A stretch of DNA of 64,000 nt, taken from positions 251,001 to 315,000 of the forward strand of contig CAKOHE010000090.1 in NCBI GenBank assembly GCA_934047225.1, read 5' to 3'. This DNA comes from Ypsolopha sequella. Taxonomy: Eukaryota > Arthropoda > Insecta > Lepidoptera > Ypsolophidae. Positions 44,181 through 56,700 of the stretch are shown here, in pieces. Both the position numbers and the translations under genes were made by a program. Within the stretch, counting starts at the first letter, position 1. The number at the start of each line of letters is the position of its first letter. The notes below the pieces were generated by a model, which saw only the letters and a program-made list of their open reading frames with translations, was not told the origin of the DNA and made no database searches.

Positions 44181-46290
44181 GTTCGCCCGTACAGACAGTA
44201 CTCGACACATTCAGACAGTACTTGACACGTACATACAGTACCTCGACACATTCAGACAGTACTTGGCCCGCACAGACAGTACTCGACACATTCAGACAGT
44301 ACTTGGCGCGCACATACAGTACTCGACACATACAGACAGTACTTGACCCGTACAGACAGCACTCGACACATACAGACAGTACTTGACCCGTACAGACAGT
44401 ACTCGACACATTCAGACAGTACTTGACCCGTACATACAGTACCTCGACACATACAGACAGTACTTGACCCGTACAGACAGTACTCGACACATTCAGACAG
44501 TACTTGACCCGTACATACAGTACCTCGACACATACAGACAGTACTTGACCCGTACAGACAGTACTCGACACATTCAGACAGTACTTGACCCGTACATACA
44601 GTACTCGACACATACAGACAGTACTTGACCCGTACATACAGTACCTCGACACATACAGACAGTACTTGACCCGTACAGACAGTACTCGACACATTCAGAC
44701 AGTACTTGACCCGTACATACAGTACCTCGACACATACAGACAGTACTTGACCCGTACATACAGTACCTCGACACATACAGACAGTACTTGACCCGTACAG
44801 ACAGTACTCGACACATTCAGACAGTACTTGACCCGTACATACAGTACCTCGACACATACAGACAGTACTTGACCCGTACATACAGTACCTCGACACATAC
44901 AGACAGTACTTGACCCGTACATACAGTACCTCGACACATACAGACAGTACTTGACCCGTACATACAGTACCTCGACACATACAGACAGTACTTGACCCGT
45001 ACATACAGTACCTCGACACATACAGACAGTACTTGACCCGTACATACAGTACCTCGACACATACAGACAGTACTTGACCCGTACATACAGTACCTCGACA
45101 CATACAGACAGTACTTGACCCGTACATACAGTACCTCGACACATACAGACAGTACTTGACCCGTACATACAGTACTCGACACATTCACACAGTACTTGGC
45201 CTGCACAGACAGTACTCGACACATTCAGACAGTACTTGGCCCGCACAGACAGTACTCGACACATTCAGACAGTACTTGACCCGTACATACAGTACCTCGA
45301 CACATACAGACAGTACTTGACCCGTACATACAGTACTCGACACATACAGACAGTACTTGACCCGTACAGACAGTACTCGACACATTCAGACAGTACTTGA
45401 CCCGTACATACAGTACCTCGACACATACAGACAGTACTTGACCCGTACATACAGTACCTCGACACATACAGACAGTACTTGACCCGTACATACAGTACCT
45501 CGACACATTCAGACAGTACTTGACCCGTACATACAGTACTCGACACATTCAGACAGTACTTGACCCGTACATACAGTACTCGACACATACAGACAGTACT
45601 TGACCCGTACATACAGTACTCGACACATACAGACAGTACTTGACCCGTACATACAGTACTCGACACATTCAGACAGTACTTGACCCGTACATACAGTACT
45701 CAACACATTCAGACAGTACTTCCCGTACAGACAGTACTCGACACATTCAGACAGTACTTGGCCCGCACAAACAGTACTCGACACATTCAGACAGTACTTG
45801 ACCCGTACATACAGTACTTGGCCTGTACAGACAGCACTCGACACATTCAGACAGTACTTGACCCGTACATACAGTACTCGACACATTCAGACAGTACTTC
45901 CCGTACAGACAGTACTCGACACATTCAGACAGTACTTGGCCCGCACAGACAGTACTCGACACATTCAGACAGTACTTGACCCGTACATACAGTACTCGAC
46001 ACATTCAGACAGTACTTCCCGTACAGACAGTACTCGACACATTCAGACAGTACTTGACCCGTACATACAGTAGTCGACACATACAGACAGTACTTGACCC
46101 GTACATACAGTACTCGACACATTCAGACAGTACTTGACCCGTACATACAGTACTCGACACATTCAGACAGTACTTGACCCGTACATACAGTAGTCGACAC
46201 ATTCAGACAGTACTTGGCCTGTACAGACAGCACTCGACACATTCAGACAGTACTTGACCCGCACAGACAGTACTCGACACATTCAGACAC
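44181..46290. repeat. 40/41-bp satellite array, about 52 units
   Basis: Units read CAGACAGTACTTGACCCGTA followed by CATACAGTACTCGACACATT, with an optional extra C (AGTACCTCGAC) giving 41 bp. Each unit is itself two related halves of about 20 bp, both starting ACAGTAC. Variants (ACATT versus ACATA, CGTACAG versus CGTACAT, CTTCCCGTA deletions) occur in blocks, so larger segments were amplified. The array is free of stops over long distances in several frames (VCTGQVLSVCVEV-like readings), a by-product of the unit sequence and not evidence for a protein. Both borders are abrupt. Confidence 0.97.
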
Positions 46291-46399
46291 ATTAGTTATT
46301 AAAGAGAAACGAGGTTGAACCGATGACGCCCGGATATCATGACGAAGTCGATTCGAGCACGCGCTAAAATGTGGCGCGATAAAATGGCGTCTGGCAAGA

Positions 46400-46434
46400 T
46401 ATAAAAGAGGGTACACGCGGGTCAACCACAGTTC
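46400..46434 (+). promoter_or_regulatory. TATA box and start-like site
   Basis: TATAAAAG at 46400-46407 is followed about 25 bp later by GTCAACCACAGTTC, a fair initiator. Just upstream two related words, CGCGCTAAAATGTGG and CGCGATAAAATGGCG, stand in tandem. It lies 110 bp beyond the satellite. It could drive a gene or be part of an LTR; no LTR boundaries were identified. Confidence 0.45.
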
Positions 46435-46787
46435 TCTTCGAAACGCGGACGCAGAACGTCATTCTGTCCGAATACGTTGTGATTTTAGTTGATTTACAAA
46501 GTGAACTTCTGTATATTAGTTAGAATTGTGAAAAGCCTATTAAAGTTATATAAAGTGAACATTTATGTACTGAATAAAATCGTGAACTACAAAGTGTGCT
46601 ATTTGTTGAATCCGTGAATATAACGTGGAAAGCTTCTGAGTAGTTTTATTTTTAAAACTGCGAAAGAAGTCAAGAAGAACGACGGTATCGCACAGTGAAA
46701 CATCGACAGGCAAAACGACGCCGATGGTATGATCAAAGAAGAAGTTCCAAGGAAAGGATTTTGCCAACGAACAATCCTGTCACTGGA

Positions 46788-47219
46788 ATGTCATCAACTA
46801 CGCTTCAATCAAATCAGCGGCAAGGTAAGGATGGAAACCAATCGAGGTTATTGGATTTGGGCCAAACACTAGCTACCAATTGCCAAGAGCAGCAATACCA
46901 TGAGCGGCGTAATCCACGGGTAGTGCAAGTTCGTGAAGAGTGGTGCCACCAATTGCAGCAGCAGCAGCAGCAGCCAAATAATGCTCGCGAACGAAAAGAC
47001 AAGCAGCTGAGGCAGCCTCGGCCAACAGATTTCGGTGACCAGAGGGACCAGCAGCCACGTGAATACCAGGAAAGAAGATCACGTAGTCCATCTTTTTCTC
47101 TAAACGATTTCACTCATATGCGATTTCATGCGGTGTCTCTGGATTTGCAGATGTTACGTGGTTTAGTTGTTCCAGTACAAACACAATGGGTTCAAATAGT
47201 ATTCGATGTTTCTCTTTAA
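46788..47219 (+). CDS. Unrecognised Gln/Arg-rich ORF
   Basis: From the first in-frame ATG (46788) 143 codons are open. The frame is also open upstream for about 45 codons without an ATG. It contains a seven-Gln run (CAG repeats with the last CAA) and a basic, Arg/Gln-rich middle ending in RRSRSPSFSL. The last third is more hydrophobic (MLRGLVVPVQTQWVQIVFDV). I know no family with this layout; a gag-like nucleic-acid binding protein is conceivable but not shown. A TATA box lies 390 bp upstream and a possible donor (CAAG/GTAAGG) at about 46822. It may be a chance frame. Confidence 0.3.
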   Translation: MSSTTLQSNQRQGKDGNQSRLLDLGQTLATNCQEQQYHERRNPRVVQVREEWCHQLQQQQQQPNNARERKDKQLRQPRPTDFGDQRDQQPREYQERRSRSPSFSLNDFTHMRFHAVSLDLQMLRGLVVPVQTQWVQIVFDVSL

Positions 47220-47679
47220 CTAGTCTTTCTTTTTCTTCTGAACTCAGGTTATGATTATTTTTAACTTTTATTATTTCTGTTTCTAACTGGGAAAGCCTCT
47301 AACTGAATTCGGAATGATGTTGCACCAATGTTACTAGCCACACTTCATCCCAAAGAAGATTGATTCTTTGTAATTCTTTGACTAGTAATTTTACTTGTTG
47401 AATAGTTTTGGGTGCTTGTTTGGCCAATGTTTCTACCATATTGAATTACCAATTTTATTGAAGCGAAGGTAAAGCAAGTTATATTTCGAGCCGCCTTGTG
47501 CTCAGCATAAGTTATTTAATTTAAGGAAGCCAATTTATGTTTATTATAGTTCCCCGTTTAATCAAAATGTATTTTTTTATAAGAATAAAATTATTTAATA
47601 TAAAAATTACTTTTTGTAAATAGCGTGTTTTATTTTTATTTCCTGAAGCTCTCTACTGACATTTACATTTCCATCATCC
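47220..47679. other. No recognised feature
   Basis: AT-rich sequence, possibly a 3' UTR of the preceding frame (several AATAAA-like words near 47585). Nothing else supported. Confidence 0.3.
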
Positions 47680-48015
47680 ATCCATCAGCCTAGTTTGTCC
47701 ACTGCTGGACATAAGCCTTTCCAGGACTTTGCCACTCCCGGCGTAATTCTGAAAGAATTGCCCATACTCACACACGCTGGGCAGGCGGGTTGGTGAGTGC
47801 GGTGCCGGAACCCTCGCACCAGTGACGACGCTGCCCGTCACCAGTCTGTTCCATATAAGGCCCGGCTGTTAGGGATGGATATACCGCCATCCATCGGTCC
47901 CAGGCATGGTAGGACTCCTGGTTATTTGCCTGTGAGCTGTCCTCTTACTCTCCTCCGAATTACTCCGAGGGGGTCTCCAAGTAAGATGGGGTACCTCCAC
48001 AGTCGAGCCCGGCAT
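47680..48015 (-). repeat. LINE-derived dispersed repeat (3' end), copy 2
   Basis: This copy retains CATCCATCAGCCTAGTTTGT, CCACTGCTGGACATAAGCCT and the later landmarks of copy 1 (3702-4030), and is better preserved. The plus-strand frame at 47797-48234 through it is an accident of this repeat. Confidence 0.65.
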
Positions 48016-48550
48016 CAGATTGGTCGACATCAACAAAGCTCATCGCAGGTATTCGCGCCGTTTTTGAGTAGAGATTTGTGTGAAGGTAGCCGGTCTTCCT
48101 TTATCCCATGGACGTACTTTATCCTTTATGCTTTAGTCAAAGCTTGGCATATTAATGTCAAGTCATGTCACAATACAAACGCCAACTTTTTAAGGCGAAT
48201 GGATACGCCAACTGCAATTTGGACCTGTCTTTGAAGGCCTCCTCCTCCCACACGGGTGGTCCAAAAACTTTCATAAAAATAAATGATAGGCATTATAGTC
48301 AAAAATAAATTTTAAGTTTCATAAACTGTTTTTCTATTGTAAGCTTTGACAAAAAAAAATAGAAAGTCATCGAGAGTTTCACATGATTAACACAAGAATT
48401 CTCTTACTCCTTCCAAACGCCTAAAGCGATTTTAATTATTATTTCACCAAATTATAGGAAATTCTTAGATCTAAATAATTTAAGTTCAAATTTTTTTTCT
48501 GTTCATGGCGTCCATGTGAAAAGTATTATTTTGTCCTACTTTGCGCTAGA

Positions 48551-48638
48551 CGGAGACGCAGTGGTTGTTGTAACAGCCACTTATCAAGGCACGCTGAAGT
48601 GAACATTATTTCAATGTCATTTCCGTTGATATTTGTAC
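48551..48638 (-). repeat. Dispersed repeat 2, copy 2
   Basis: The reverse complement matches 35050-35133 (ACAAATATCAACGGAAA, GACATTGAAATAA, AGTGGCTGTTAC). It lies about 130 bp from an endonuclease fragment of the 24-kb retrotransposon family. Confidence 0.7.
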
Positions 48639-48761
48639 CGACACACATCGAGTTGCTTATTTAGCGTGGTCATGTTTAAAGTAACAAGGTTTCAGAGTGG
48701 GTCAGAATTAGTTTCCGCGACCCTACATAGTTATGTTAAAATAGGATTTATATTTATACCG

Positions 48762-48920
48762 GTACTTATGTGGGACGCGACCTGTGTAGATACACTGGCC
48801 CCATCCCGCATCAATGCGACCTCAACTAGGGCTGGCGCGGCAGCAGCTGCAGCAGAGGCCTCCAAGAGACGCACATATGCAGCTTTAGGGGATGGCTACA
48901 TATTTGTGCCTTTTGGGGTA
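48762..48920 (+). pseudogene. RLE fragment, relative of the 24-kb retrotransposon
   Basis: About 51 codons reading MWDATCVDTLAPSRINATST..., then AGAAAAAAEASKRRTYAALG and DGYIFVPFGV. They align with VWDATCVDTLAASYV...AGAAAATAEHKKQ...ALGEGYMFVPFGV of the 959-codon protein (24003-26882). Identity is roughly 60-65 percent by eye, so it is another family member and not a recent copy. Sequence on both sides is unrelated, so only this piece survives. Confidence 0.8.
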
Positions 48921-49636
48921 ATATTAACAAGTAAGAAAGAGACAGAATATAGTGTTGAAATGATATTGATTTGTTTTTGTACATTCTAACATTATATTTT
49001 TATTCTTTATTGTACACAGATAAAAAACATATTATTTGCACACTGTACTTCGAGATATCATGTACATAGGCGAGCTTATCTCTAAAAAGAGATTTCTTCC
49101 AGCAAAGCCGGATTGATAAAAAGAAGTCATAATAAAAAGTAGACATACATACGTGTACATTAAAATATTTTAATACACTTACACCTTATGATTGCGTTGC
49201 AAAACCTGCCACCTCATTAAACAACCAGACACAACAATCAATACTCACCACACCGTATTCATCGACTAATATTTATACAAGACCTTGATGAAACATGCAA
49301 CCCTACGTCTATTTCTTTATCTAAAGAAGCCTTGATGCAGCTAGATGACCAACACTACATTATGTCATTCCCGAAACCATTGAAAGTGCAGCTAAGTTGC
49401 AGACAAGAATACCAGCACATCCTGTAAGCAAGTTACATTGCAACCTCTTTATATGCCCAAGCCACCGAAGCATTCCTTTTTCTACTCTATTTATAGTTTA
49501 AATTGTGAATATCATCTGAGCGATGCATTTTAGAGATTGCGATTCTTATGAAAAGTGTCGAGTATTGTCAGCTGACTAATATGTGATAACTAATTACACC
49601 CACGCAAAATTATGACTTTATCAAATATAATTATTT

Positions 49637-49750
49637 ACCATGTCCATCCATCCATCCATCAGCCTGTCTTCGTCCACTGCTGGACCTTTATAGGCCTTTC
49701 CAAGATTTCGCCACTGTTGGCGGGCCTCCTGGAAGAAATGCCCATACTCA
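49637..49750 (-). repeat. LINE-derived dispersed repeat (3' end), short copy
   Basis: CCATCCATCCATCAGCCTGT, then CGTCCACTGCTGGACC, CTTTCCAAGATTTCGCCACT and TGCCCATACTCACACA match the first part of copies 1 and 2. Confidence 0.65.
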
Positions 49751-50671
49751 CACAAAACTACGCGAGTACAATACTTCTGTTCTATTTTGGTGTTCTAGCA
49801 GGCCTACAAACTTGAAATTTTGCATGCGGTTAGTGTTAAGTGTACATTGCAAAAAAAAAATATAAAAATGTTATTTGCGGTTGGTAATTTAATATTTCCA
49901 TACAAAGTCTATACAAAATATATGTTTCCAGCTGCATCTATAAATTTGTATGACACTAGATGACGTTGGTAATATGCTGCTTTGCATTAAAGGCATCTAC
50001 CACGAAAAATTCTACCTCGTGATGCTAGATGGTAAAAAGTGTATACCTTTGTGGGGTGTGGTATTTGTTGTTGGTATCCCACAACCACTTGAGCTAGGTC
50101 TGGAACTTAGGTTAGGTGCAGCGTATCATCAAAAACATAGATAAAACTGAACTTTCAAAATTGCCTTTAATGGGGTATTGAACTATTCACGAACTGTGTC
50201 GTCTCTTCAAGTGCGAACATATCCTTAGACCAGCAGCAATCTTGATTGTCAAAAGTAATAGATAGATTACATTTAGTAATGTTGAAAGAATAGGCAGCGG
50301 TGCAGCGGCTGAGCGCGACCCAAGGGCGCGCGCGCTTATACCGCCATCTTTCCGAAATTAAGCGAAACTACTACGAACCTACCTTTACTAGGAAAGAAAG
50401 TAATCTCCACTTGAGCCGTGAATCCGATTGAATTCGATTGTTTTGAACCAGTAGCTCTATCTAGCTACAAGTTTGAAACTAAAAATCGAATTACGCTCCA
50501 AAGTATGGCGGTTGTCAGTCCAATAGATAATTATAGTTATACCGGAATAGATGCGCCACTCTAGTTTCTAAAAGTATTGTTTTATGTGCCCCAACACTAG
50601 ATGACGCTATATTTAGTGCTGCTTAGCGCCGGTAGATGTCGCTTATTAATTTTAATGTTTCCAATAAAAGT
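49751..50671. other. No recognised gene
   Basis: Mostly unique DNA with no convincing frame. A CG-rich island (GGCGCGCGCGCTT) stands near 50325. Confidence 0.35.
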
Positions 50672-50802
50672 CCCAACTATTTTCGTCTAAAAATAAATTA
50701 TTTTTCCTGGGATAACAATTACCAATAAAGGTTGATAGGAACACCGTCGGGAATTATTATCTAAGAATAAAAATAATTTATAGTTAAACGAAAATAGTTG
50801 GG
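50672..50802. mobile_element. 131-bp palindromic element
   Basis: CCCAACTATTTTCGTCTAA, then AAATTATTTTT, at the left is matched by the reverse complement of the right end (CCCAACTATTTTCGTTTAA...AAATTATTTTT). Arms are about 34 bp. No target duplication is clear, and there is no coding capacity. Confidence 0.65.
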
Positions 50803-52399
50803 TTGGACATTTTCTTTACGTAGGTATTGGGTTTTGTAATTTAAACATAGAAGTGGTAAGTTATTTTTTTTTATATCACACAAATTCACAATCTTGTAAT
50901 AAAATAGGAACCTTATTTTACACCAGAATGTTTGTAGTTAGGGGGCATTAACCTCTCCTAAATACAACCCTTATGTATTTGTGGAACAAGTATTATCAAG
51001 CAGGTGTTAAATTTATCATTTGAAGGAAATAACTATTGGTTCGTTCCAGAAAGATTGTAATTAAATTAAAGTAGATTTCTTCAGTAACTCGAAATATGTA
51101 TTTCTTTTTCTTCATTTTGATGGCAACCGGAAACGGGGCCGCAGACAAGGTAGAGCTTTTTACCATAGAGAAATATTATGCAGATACACACTATTTATAA
51201 TTAATTGTAAAGCTCATAACAATAACGTTTTTACTTTGGCTTCTCAGCTGTCTCCAATATTCCACCAAGTATCGGCAATCCAACGCTAAAAGGTTACTTT
51301 TTAGTTTTTTTATGCACCGAATAATATCTAAATGCTTCCACCTTCACTTCATCATCTTCGTCAAAACGTGATATTTTGCCAAATATTATTCTATTCACTC
51401 CGGTGATCCAACTGTAAGTGACTATATCAATTACAATATTAATAATACATTTTTCTAAGTCCATTTTATGGATACTGCATTCGAAATCAAAATTACAAAA
51501 AATTTCAATGAATTGCTTCATTGTCACTCGTAAACGCTTTTTGTTGGGAAATTCTTTCAAGCAAGTTTGAACAAGTTGATATAGTTCGTTTAACGCTAAT
51601 ACCATAGGTGCTGATGGGTAAGTTAAAGATCTTTTAGTGTAATCTAAAGTCGTCTTGTGGAGGAGTTGTGCTTTTGCACGCCATATTGCAAGCATGACAA
51701 TTTTTAAAAATCTTCGTTTTGCTTTTTTTTAATAACATAACCCGAAACATATTTCTTTGCTTCATCATGTAAGTGATTTGTAGCTGTTGTATTTATTTCC
51801 ATAAATCTGTCGATCGGCAGAATATCTGTAGGTTCGTCGCAAGATGAATCCTTTTTTTTATTTTTGAGCAATTCTCTAAAGGAGTGCAGCAATCTGCTAT
51901 CGTCTTTCTCGCAGTTTGCTCCAACAGAGTGATTCGACGTCATATTATTAATTAGCAACGTTTTGAAGCTATTAATAAATTGGTTGCATGTTGGGTTAAC
52001 ATTGCGTATGCCATTGCTTCTTATAGCACAAAAGAAGTTCTCTAATGGGTCCTGGCTTAAACTTCTCGTGAGAAGCGATGTTACCCCATGTTGAGTTTCA
52101 ATATATTTGAACATTTCTTATAATGTTTGGATATTTCTAATCCAATTTCTTATTGATGGTACTTGAAGGTACTGTGTTACGCCATGCTTAGTCATCGTTT
52201 TAAATCTAATCGACCGCAGAATTGGTAAAATTTCGTCCCACAGCTTCCAATGTGGCGAATTTTATTTCATACATACTTTGTATGTTTTTGCGCTGCCTTT
52301 ATACGAGTTACCATTGAATGAGTCAAATAACTTGTCAAATATTAACAGAAGCTCACCAGTATCTTGACACTCTGCCGGTAGCACACCACGTTCTGAAAA

Positions 52400-52960
52400 T
52401 AAAAGCAAAATTTGTTAAACGCTCTGTAGTCTACTGGTTGGACTTCTGATGGAGATCGCGAACTCAAATCCAGTAGCATACAATGGTTAATCTGCGTGCT
52501 TCGAAAGGTACGTTAAGCTTTCATAGTGAGCCAATTCGTTTGAAATTGATAACGTCAAGGGCAATTATTTTTTCTACGCTGAGTCAGATGATTTTCTAAC
52601 AGCACCATTGAGGTCGTAGATATCTGTAGGAAGGAGGTATTAGTTTCAACTTCTCAAGAGGCCTGTGAAAATTGGTATTGACAGACTGATAGGCGGACAA
52701 AGTGATAAGGGATCTGTTTTTTCTCATTTCGAGTTACGGAGTCCTAAAAACGACAATAAACTATTAAGCCTTTGGCAATTAGAAAGCTGGGCTGCATTAG
52801 GGGGTTAGCGGGCGAATAACTATGGAAGTATATGAGCAACGCCAAAAGAAAGCGCGGCGTAATGAGCAAGGCATGACATGTCACGCCGCGCTTTCTGTGT
52901 GGCGTGTCTAATACGCCGCGTTATTTAGTCTGTACGCGACATAAAACTAAATAATAAAAA
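52400..52960. repeat. Intron 5 with repeat debris and a hairpin
   Basis: The intron between exons 5 and 6 includes AGAAAGCGCGGCGT, exactly inverted after 22 bp as ACGCCGCGCTTTCT (52847-52896). It also holds words of the common lepidopteran repeat near 52720 (GAGTTACGGAGTCCTAAAAA). No gene. Confidence 0.6.
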
Positions 52961-54599
52961 ACTTACTTGCACAAAACCGCATAATTGCAGATACGCGTTG
53001 GCTGAAAACCTGGGCTGCGTGAAGTACCTTCATTTTTGGTATTTTTTCCTTATAGACATGGCTTTCTGTTAATTTTTGCAAGGTTCTTATTTCAGCTTCC
53101 CCTTTATCTTCTTCATATAACATCTGCAAATGTTCCCACTTTGCCAGCTTTACTTCATTATTATGGACAAATCTTATTTGTTTGTCAATAAAATTATTTC
53201 TTATCCCTTTCAAAAGGTGTGGCGGATCAAACAGTGGAAATATTTTTCTGTCTTCAATTTCGATCGCTGAACTTTTATATTCTTCTCCACGGCGCAAGTA
53301 ATTTGCCTTGGTTTCTTGCTGAAGACTGTTTATGGCCGCCATGTTTGAAGCAGATTGGTCGCAAACGGTACAAACAATCTGTAGACCAGTGCTGGATTCT
53401 TCAGATACTACCCTTTTTATTAATTCTTTTAATAGATTACTTTTTGTTGCAGCTTGACAAAAAGTAAAACATACTGGTTGCTTAAACCTTCCTTTAAGGC
53501 CTTTGATCATAAAGACCAATGCATGGTCAGCAAGTTTCTTATTTTTCTCTTCACCATGGTCTTCAAATCCGACTATTTCATCTTGTTCCTTGTGGTAGTG
53601 AAGCCCTGCTGATAACGACACTTCATCGAACAATAAAGCGCACAGTCTTTGTTCAGCTGATAGCCTAAGCACATTTTTTTTTTAATTGTCTATTATTACC
53701 TCATTGATGCCCGGTTTTAAAACTAAGCAGCTCAGTAACTTTTGCAGTGTTCTTTTTGACGGCAAAGTAAATTTTAACCTTCTCATTAAATTGTACGCTT
53801 TTGCATTTTGTTTCAGAATAGTCAACGACAACATTTTTTCCTCAATGGAAAATCGTCGTCCTCTTGCAGCTTTTGCGTGTTTTAACTGCATGAAAGTAAA
53901 CAATTTTGCAGGTTCTGGAAGTTTCTCAATAGCTTTTAGAAAAGCAGTAGACTTAGATAGTTTTTCTGCCTTTCGAATCATTTTTGTTTGTGACTTACAT
54001 TTAAGTCTCAGTTTCGTTAATTTGTTTTTTAAATTTATCACCTCTTTGGATTTTCTAATTTTGCTGGCTGGCTTAGCAACTGTAAAAAGAACATAAAATT
54101 TGTATTTAAAATGTGAAATAATAAAAAAATAAATAATAAATAATGATTTAGTCAATAAAATAAATTCTCAACATAAAAAAATAGTTGCCATTATCAAATG
54201 TAACAGTAGATATTCACTACAAAAGTATATAATTAATATGCAATATTGGATTTATATTTATCAATACAGATTTGCTATAAGAAATCAATCACTAAAGATA
54301 AGCTCCCCTATGTACATAGTGTGTCTAGGCCCCATGTAGGTACCAAATAAACCCAAAGGAATGATCGGACAGGAATACACTTTAAAACTAAAAACTAATA
54401 TTCACCTGTAGATATCTTTTCGCTACGTGTTTGGTGTTCTCCAAGAGTAGGCTGTTCTAATTGAGATTGTTGAATATTGAGACTCAATGAGGGTCCTGAA
54501 ATTATAATAATATACACCATAATTATGTATAAAAACCAGTCAAGTGCATGTAGTTCTAAGGGGGGGGGGGGGCATACGTTAGTAAATATAGGTAGCTGA

Positions 54600-54960
54600 A
54601 GTATATATTTTTACAATCAGCTTTTTAATACCTACAAATCGATATCCATATTGTCTTTTTAGGATTATATTTTTTTAATAACAAATTTAAATATTTATTA
54701 ATTTAATTATTTAATTTAAACAAATATTCACCTGAACAATTATTTCCATGTGGTTGGTGTTGTGAGTGAGACAAATTTTCTGCAGGCTTTGGCTCTTCTA
54801 GTTGAGATTCCTGGATGCTGAGACCTGATGAAGACGCTGGAATAATAGATTTATCATAATTTATCAAAAAAACCGGTCAAGTGCGAGCAGGACACGAGCC
54901 CTGTGGGTTTCTTTCCATTAAAATAGAATTTATAAACTTTACAAAACTACACAATTTACA
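54600..54960. repeat. Common dispersed repeat pieces in introns
   Basis: AGCTTTTTAATACCTACAAA near 54620 and CCGGTCAAGTGCGAGCAGGA near 54875 match words seen at 7070-7340. They flank exon 3 of the P-like gene. Confidence 0.45.
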
Positions 54961-55131
54961 CAATTACAAACTTATGAAACTACAAAATGTATGAACCAGA
55001 CTGCAAAATTAAGTTGGTTGAATATTCGGGGATGTAACCCTAAAACTACATAATAAATTGACGTGTTTAGTATTTGTTATTTAAAAACATACAGCATATA
55101 TGGTACACAATATACAGAAATTACAAATTTC

Positions 55132-56285
55132 TTTTTAACCGACTTCAAAAAGGAGGCGGTTCTCAATTCGAGTGTATGTTTTTTTTTTTTTTTTTTTTTG
55201 GCGTTGTTACTCCATAACTCCGTCATTTCCCAACCGATTTGAACAATTCTTTTTTTGTTTGAAAGAGTATACTTCCAGGTAGGTCCCATTTTGGGTTTGG
55301 TCATGATCTGATGAAGGTCTTCAGAGATAGGCAGTGGAACTCCTCAGAAAATGACAGCATATCTCTCGAAATTGAGGCAATCGCTATGTACTTGGGTGCT
55401 GATTACAAGGTATTACTTAAAAATCGACATTCTTCCACCTGACCTTCGATCCTGGCTTCATCAACATATTCACCATAGAACTCTTCAACGGATCAGAGCA
55501 CATAACTCGAGATTGCGGCAATCACTGCGTTAGGGTGCTGATTCAAGGGTATTACTTGGAGATTATCAGAATACCCACCTGACCTTCGATCCTGGCTTCA
55601 TCACCATAGAACTCCTCAACGGATGACAGCACATAACTTTAGATTGCGGCAACCAGTTTGTGTTAGGGTGCTCATTGCAGGGCATTGCTGAAAATTGCCA
55701 GTGTACCCACCTGAATTTCGATCTTGGTGTCATCACCGTAGAAGTATTCAACGGATGACAGCACATAACTCGAGATTGCGGTAATCATGTTGTGTTAGGG
55801 TGCTAATAGCAGGAAGCTACTCAAACATGGCTACTTATACTCACTTGAACTTCGTTTCATATTAACACCACGTTTGCAAGAACTACCTATACCTCACAAT
55901 TTAACCCAGCAACACTAAAAAATGTGAAATAAAATAAACTTTTAACAAAAAAATAGCAACCGACTTCAATAGTAACAGCAATCATTCACTAAAAAGTTAA
56001 TAATAATTCTATAAAGACCGATGGTACCGAAGCAACACTTTTGCCGACTTCTTTCTTCCTGAAACATTATGTTATCTAGAAGTCGGCGTATTTCCTACGA
56101 TATAGCAACATAGAAACCAATATAAGAACGCCGACTTCTAGATAACATAATGTTTCAGGAAGAAAGAAGTCGGCAAAAGTGTTGCTTCGGTACCATCGGT
56201 CTTTATAGAATTATTATTAACTTTTTAGTGAATGATTGCTGTTACTATTGAAGTCGGTTGCTATTTTTTTGTTAAAAGTTTATTT
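55132..56285 (+). mobile_element. 1.15-kb dispersed repeat ending in a hairpin, copy B
   Basis: The same element as 5466-6622, inserted in intron 2 of the P-like gene in the opposite orientation to that gene. It has the same order: TTTTTAACCGACTTCAAAAA, poly-T, degenerate 120-150 bp units, terminal hairpin. Differences from copy A are few and mostly single bases, so both moved recently. No coding frame. Confidence 0.88.
55935..56282. repeat. Terminal hairpin of copy B (perfect arms)
   Basis: Over the roughly 135 bp of arm I compared from TAGCAACCGACTT inward, the two arms are fully complementary. Positions 55981 with 56236, and 56017 with 56200, differ from copy A but still pair. Confidence 0.95.
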
Positions 56286-56439
56286 TATTTTACAAAAATT
56301 GGTCTTTGGGATAGCTGTAACAAAATTGGTCTAAAAGTTACAACTTTGACAGCCCTCCATTTGTTGGCATTTGAACATAAAAATATATTTATACTCTACT
56401 CAATGAGCTCTAGACAATGATAACCCACAAGCTAGGATA

Positions 56440-56700
56440 TGAAAAAAGTATATTTTTTTTTCATCTCCATTTGTATGTATGAGGCCCCTCTGAAAAATAA
56501 TCTAATAACATTTTTATTTCAAAATTCGGTTTTAGGTCAACATTTTACATAGCATATAAAAATTTCAGGTCTCTATCTCTTTCCGTCTACGAGCTAGAGA
56601 CCTGTGACATATGGACAGACCAGACAGAGAGACAGACGGACGGACAGCAGACTGACATTAATAGGGCTCCGTTTTGCCCTTCGGGTACGGAACCTTAAAA
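56440..56700. repeat. Common dispersed repeat in intron 2
   Basis: GAGACAGACGGACGGACAGC followed by AGGGCTCCGTTTTGCCCTTC and GGTACGGAACCTTAAAAA. I recognise this as an abundant lepidopteran repeat in its usual orientation before the AACC end. Confidence 0.6.

Noticed and set aside
44164..46202. Long overlapping reading frames (up to 310 codons) in the satellite
   Set aside because: All are direct translations of the 40/41-bp unit in several frames and both strands, with no unique sequence or gene signals.
44181..46290. Could the array be a CRISPR?
   Set aside because: Eukaryotic context, no unique spacers between repeats, and units vary by amplification blocks.
46300..47650. LTR retrotransposon hypothesis for the TATA leader
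   Set aside because: No paired LTR, primer-binding site, protease or integrase was seen nearby.
52410..52510. tRNA-like words (TCTACTGGTTGGACTTCTGA and GCGAACTCAAATCC)
   Set aside because: The A- and B-box resemblance is partial and no cloverleaf could be drawn. At most an old tRNA-derived SINE scrap.
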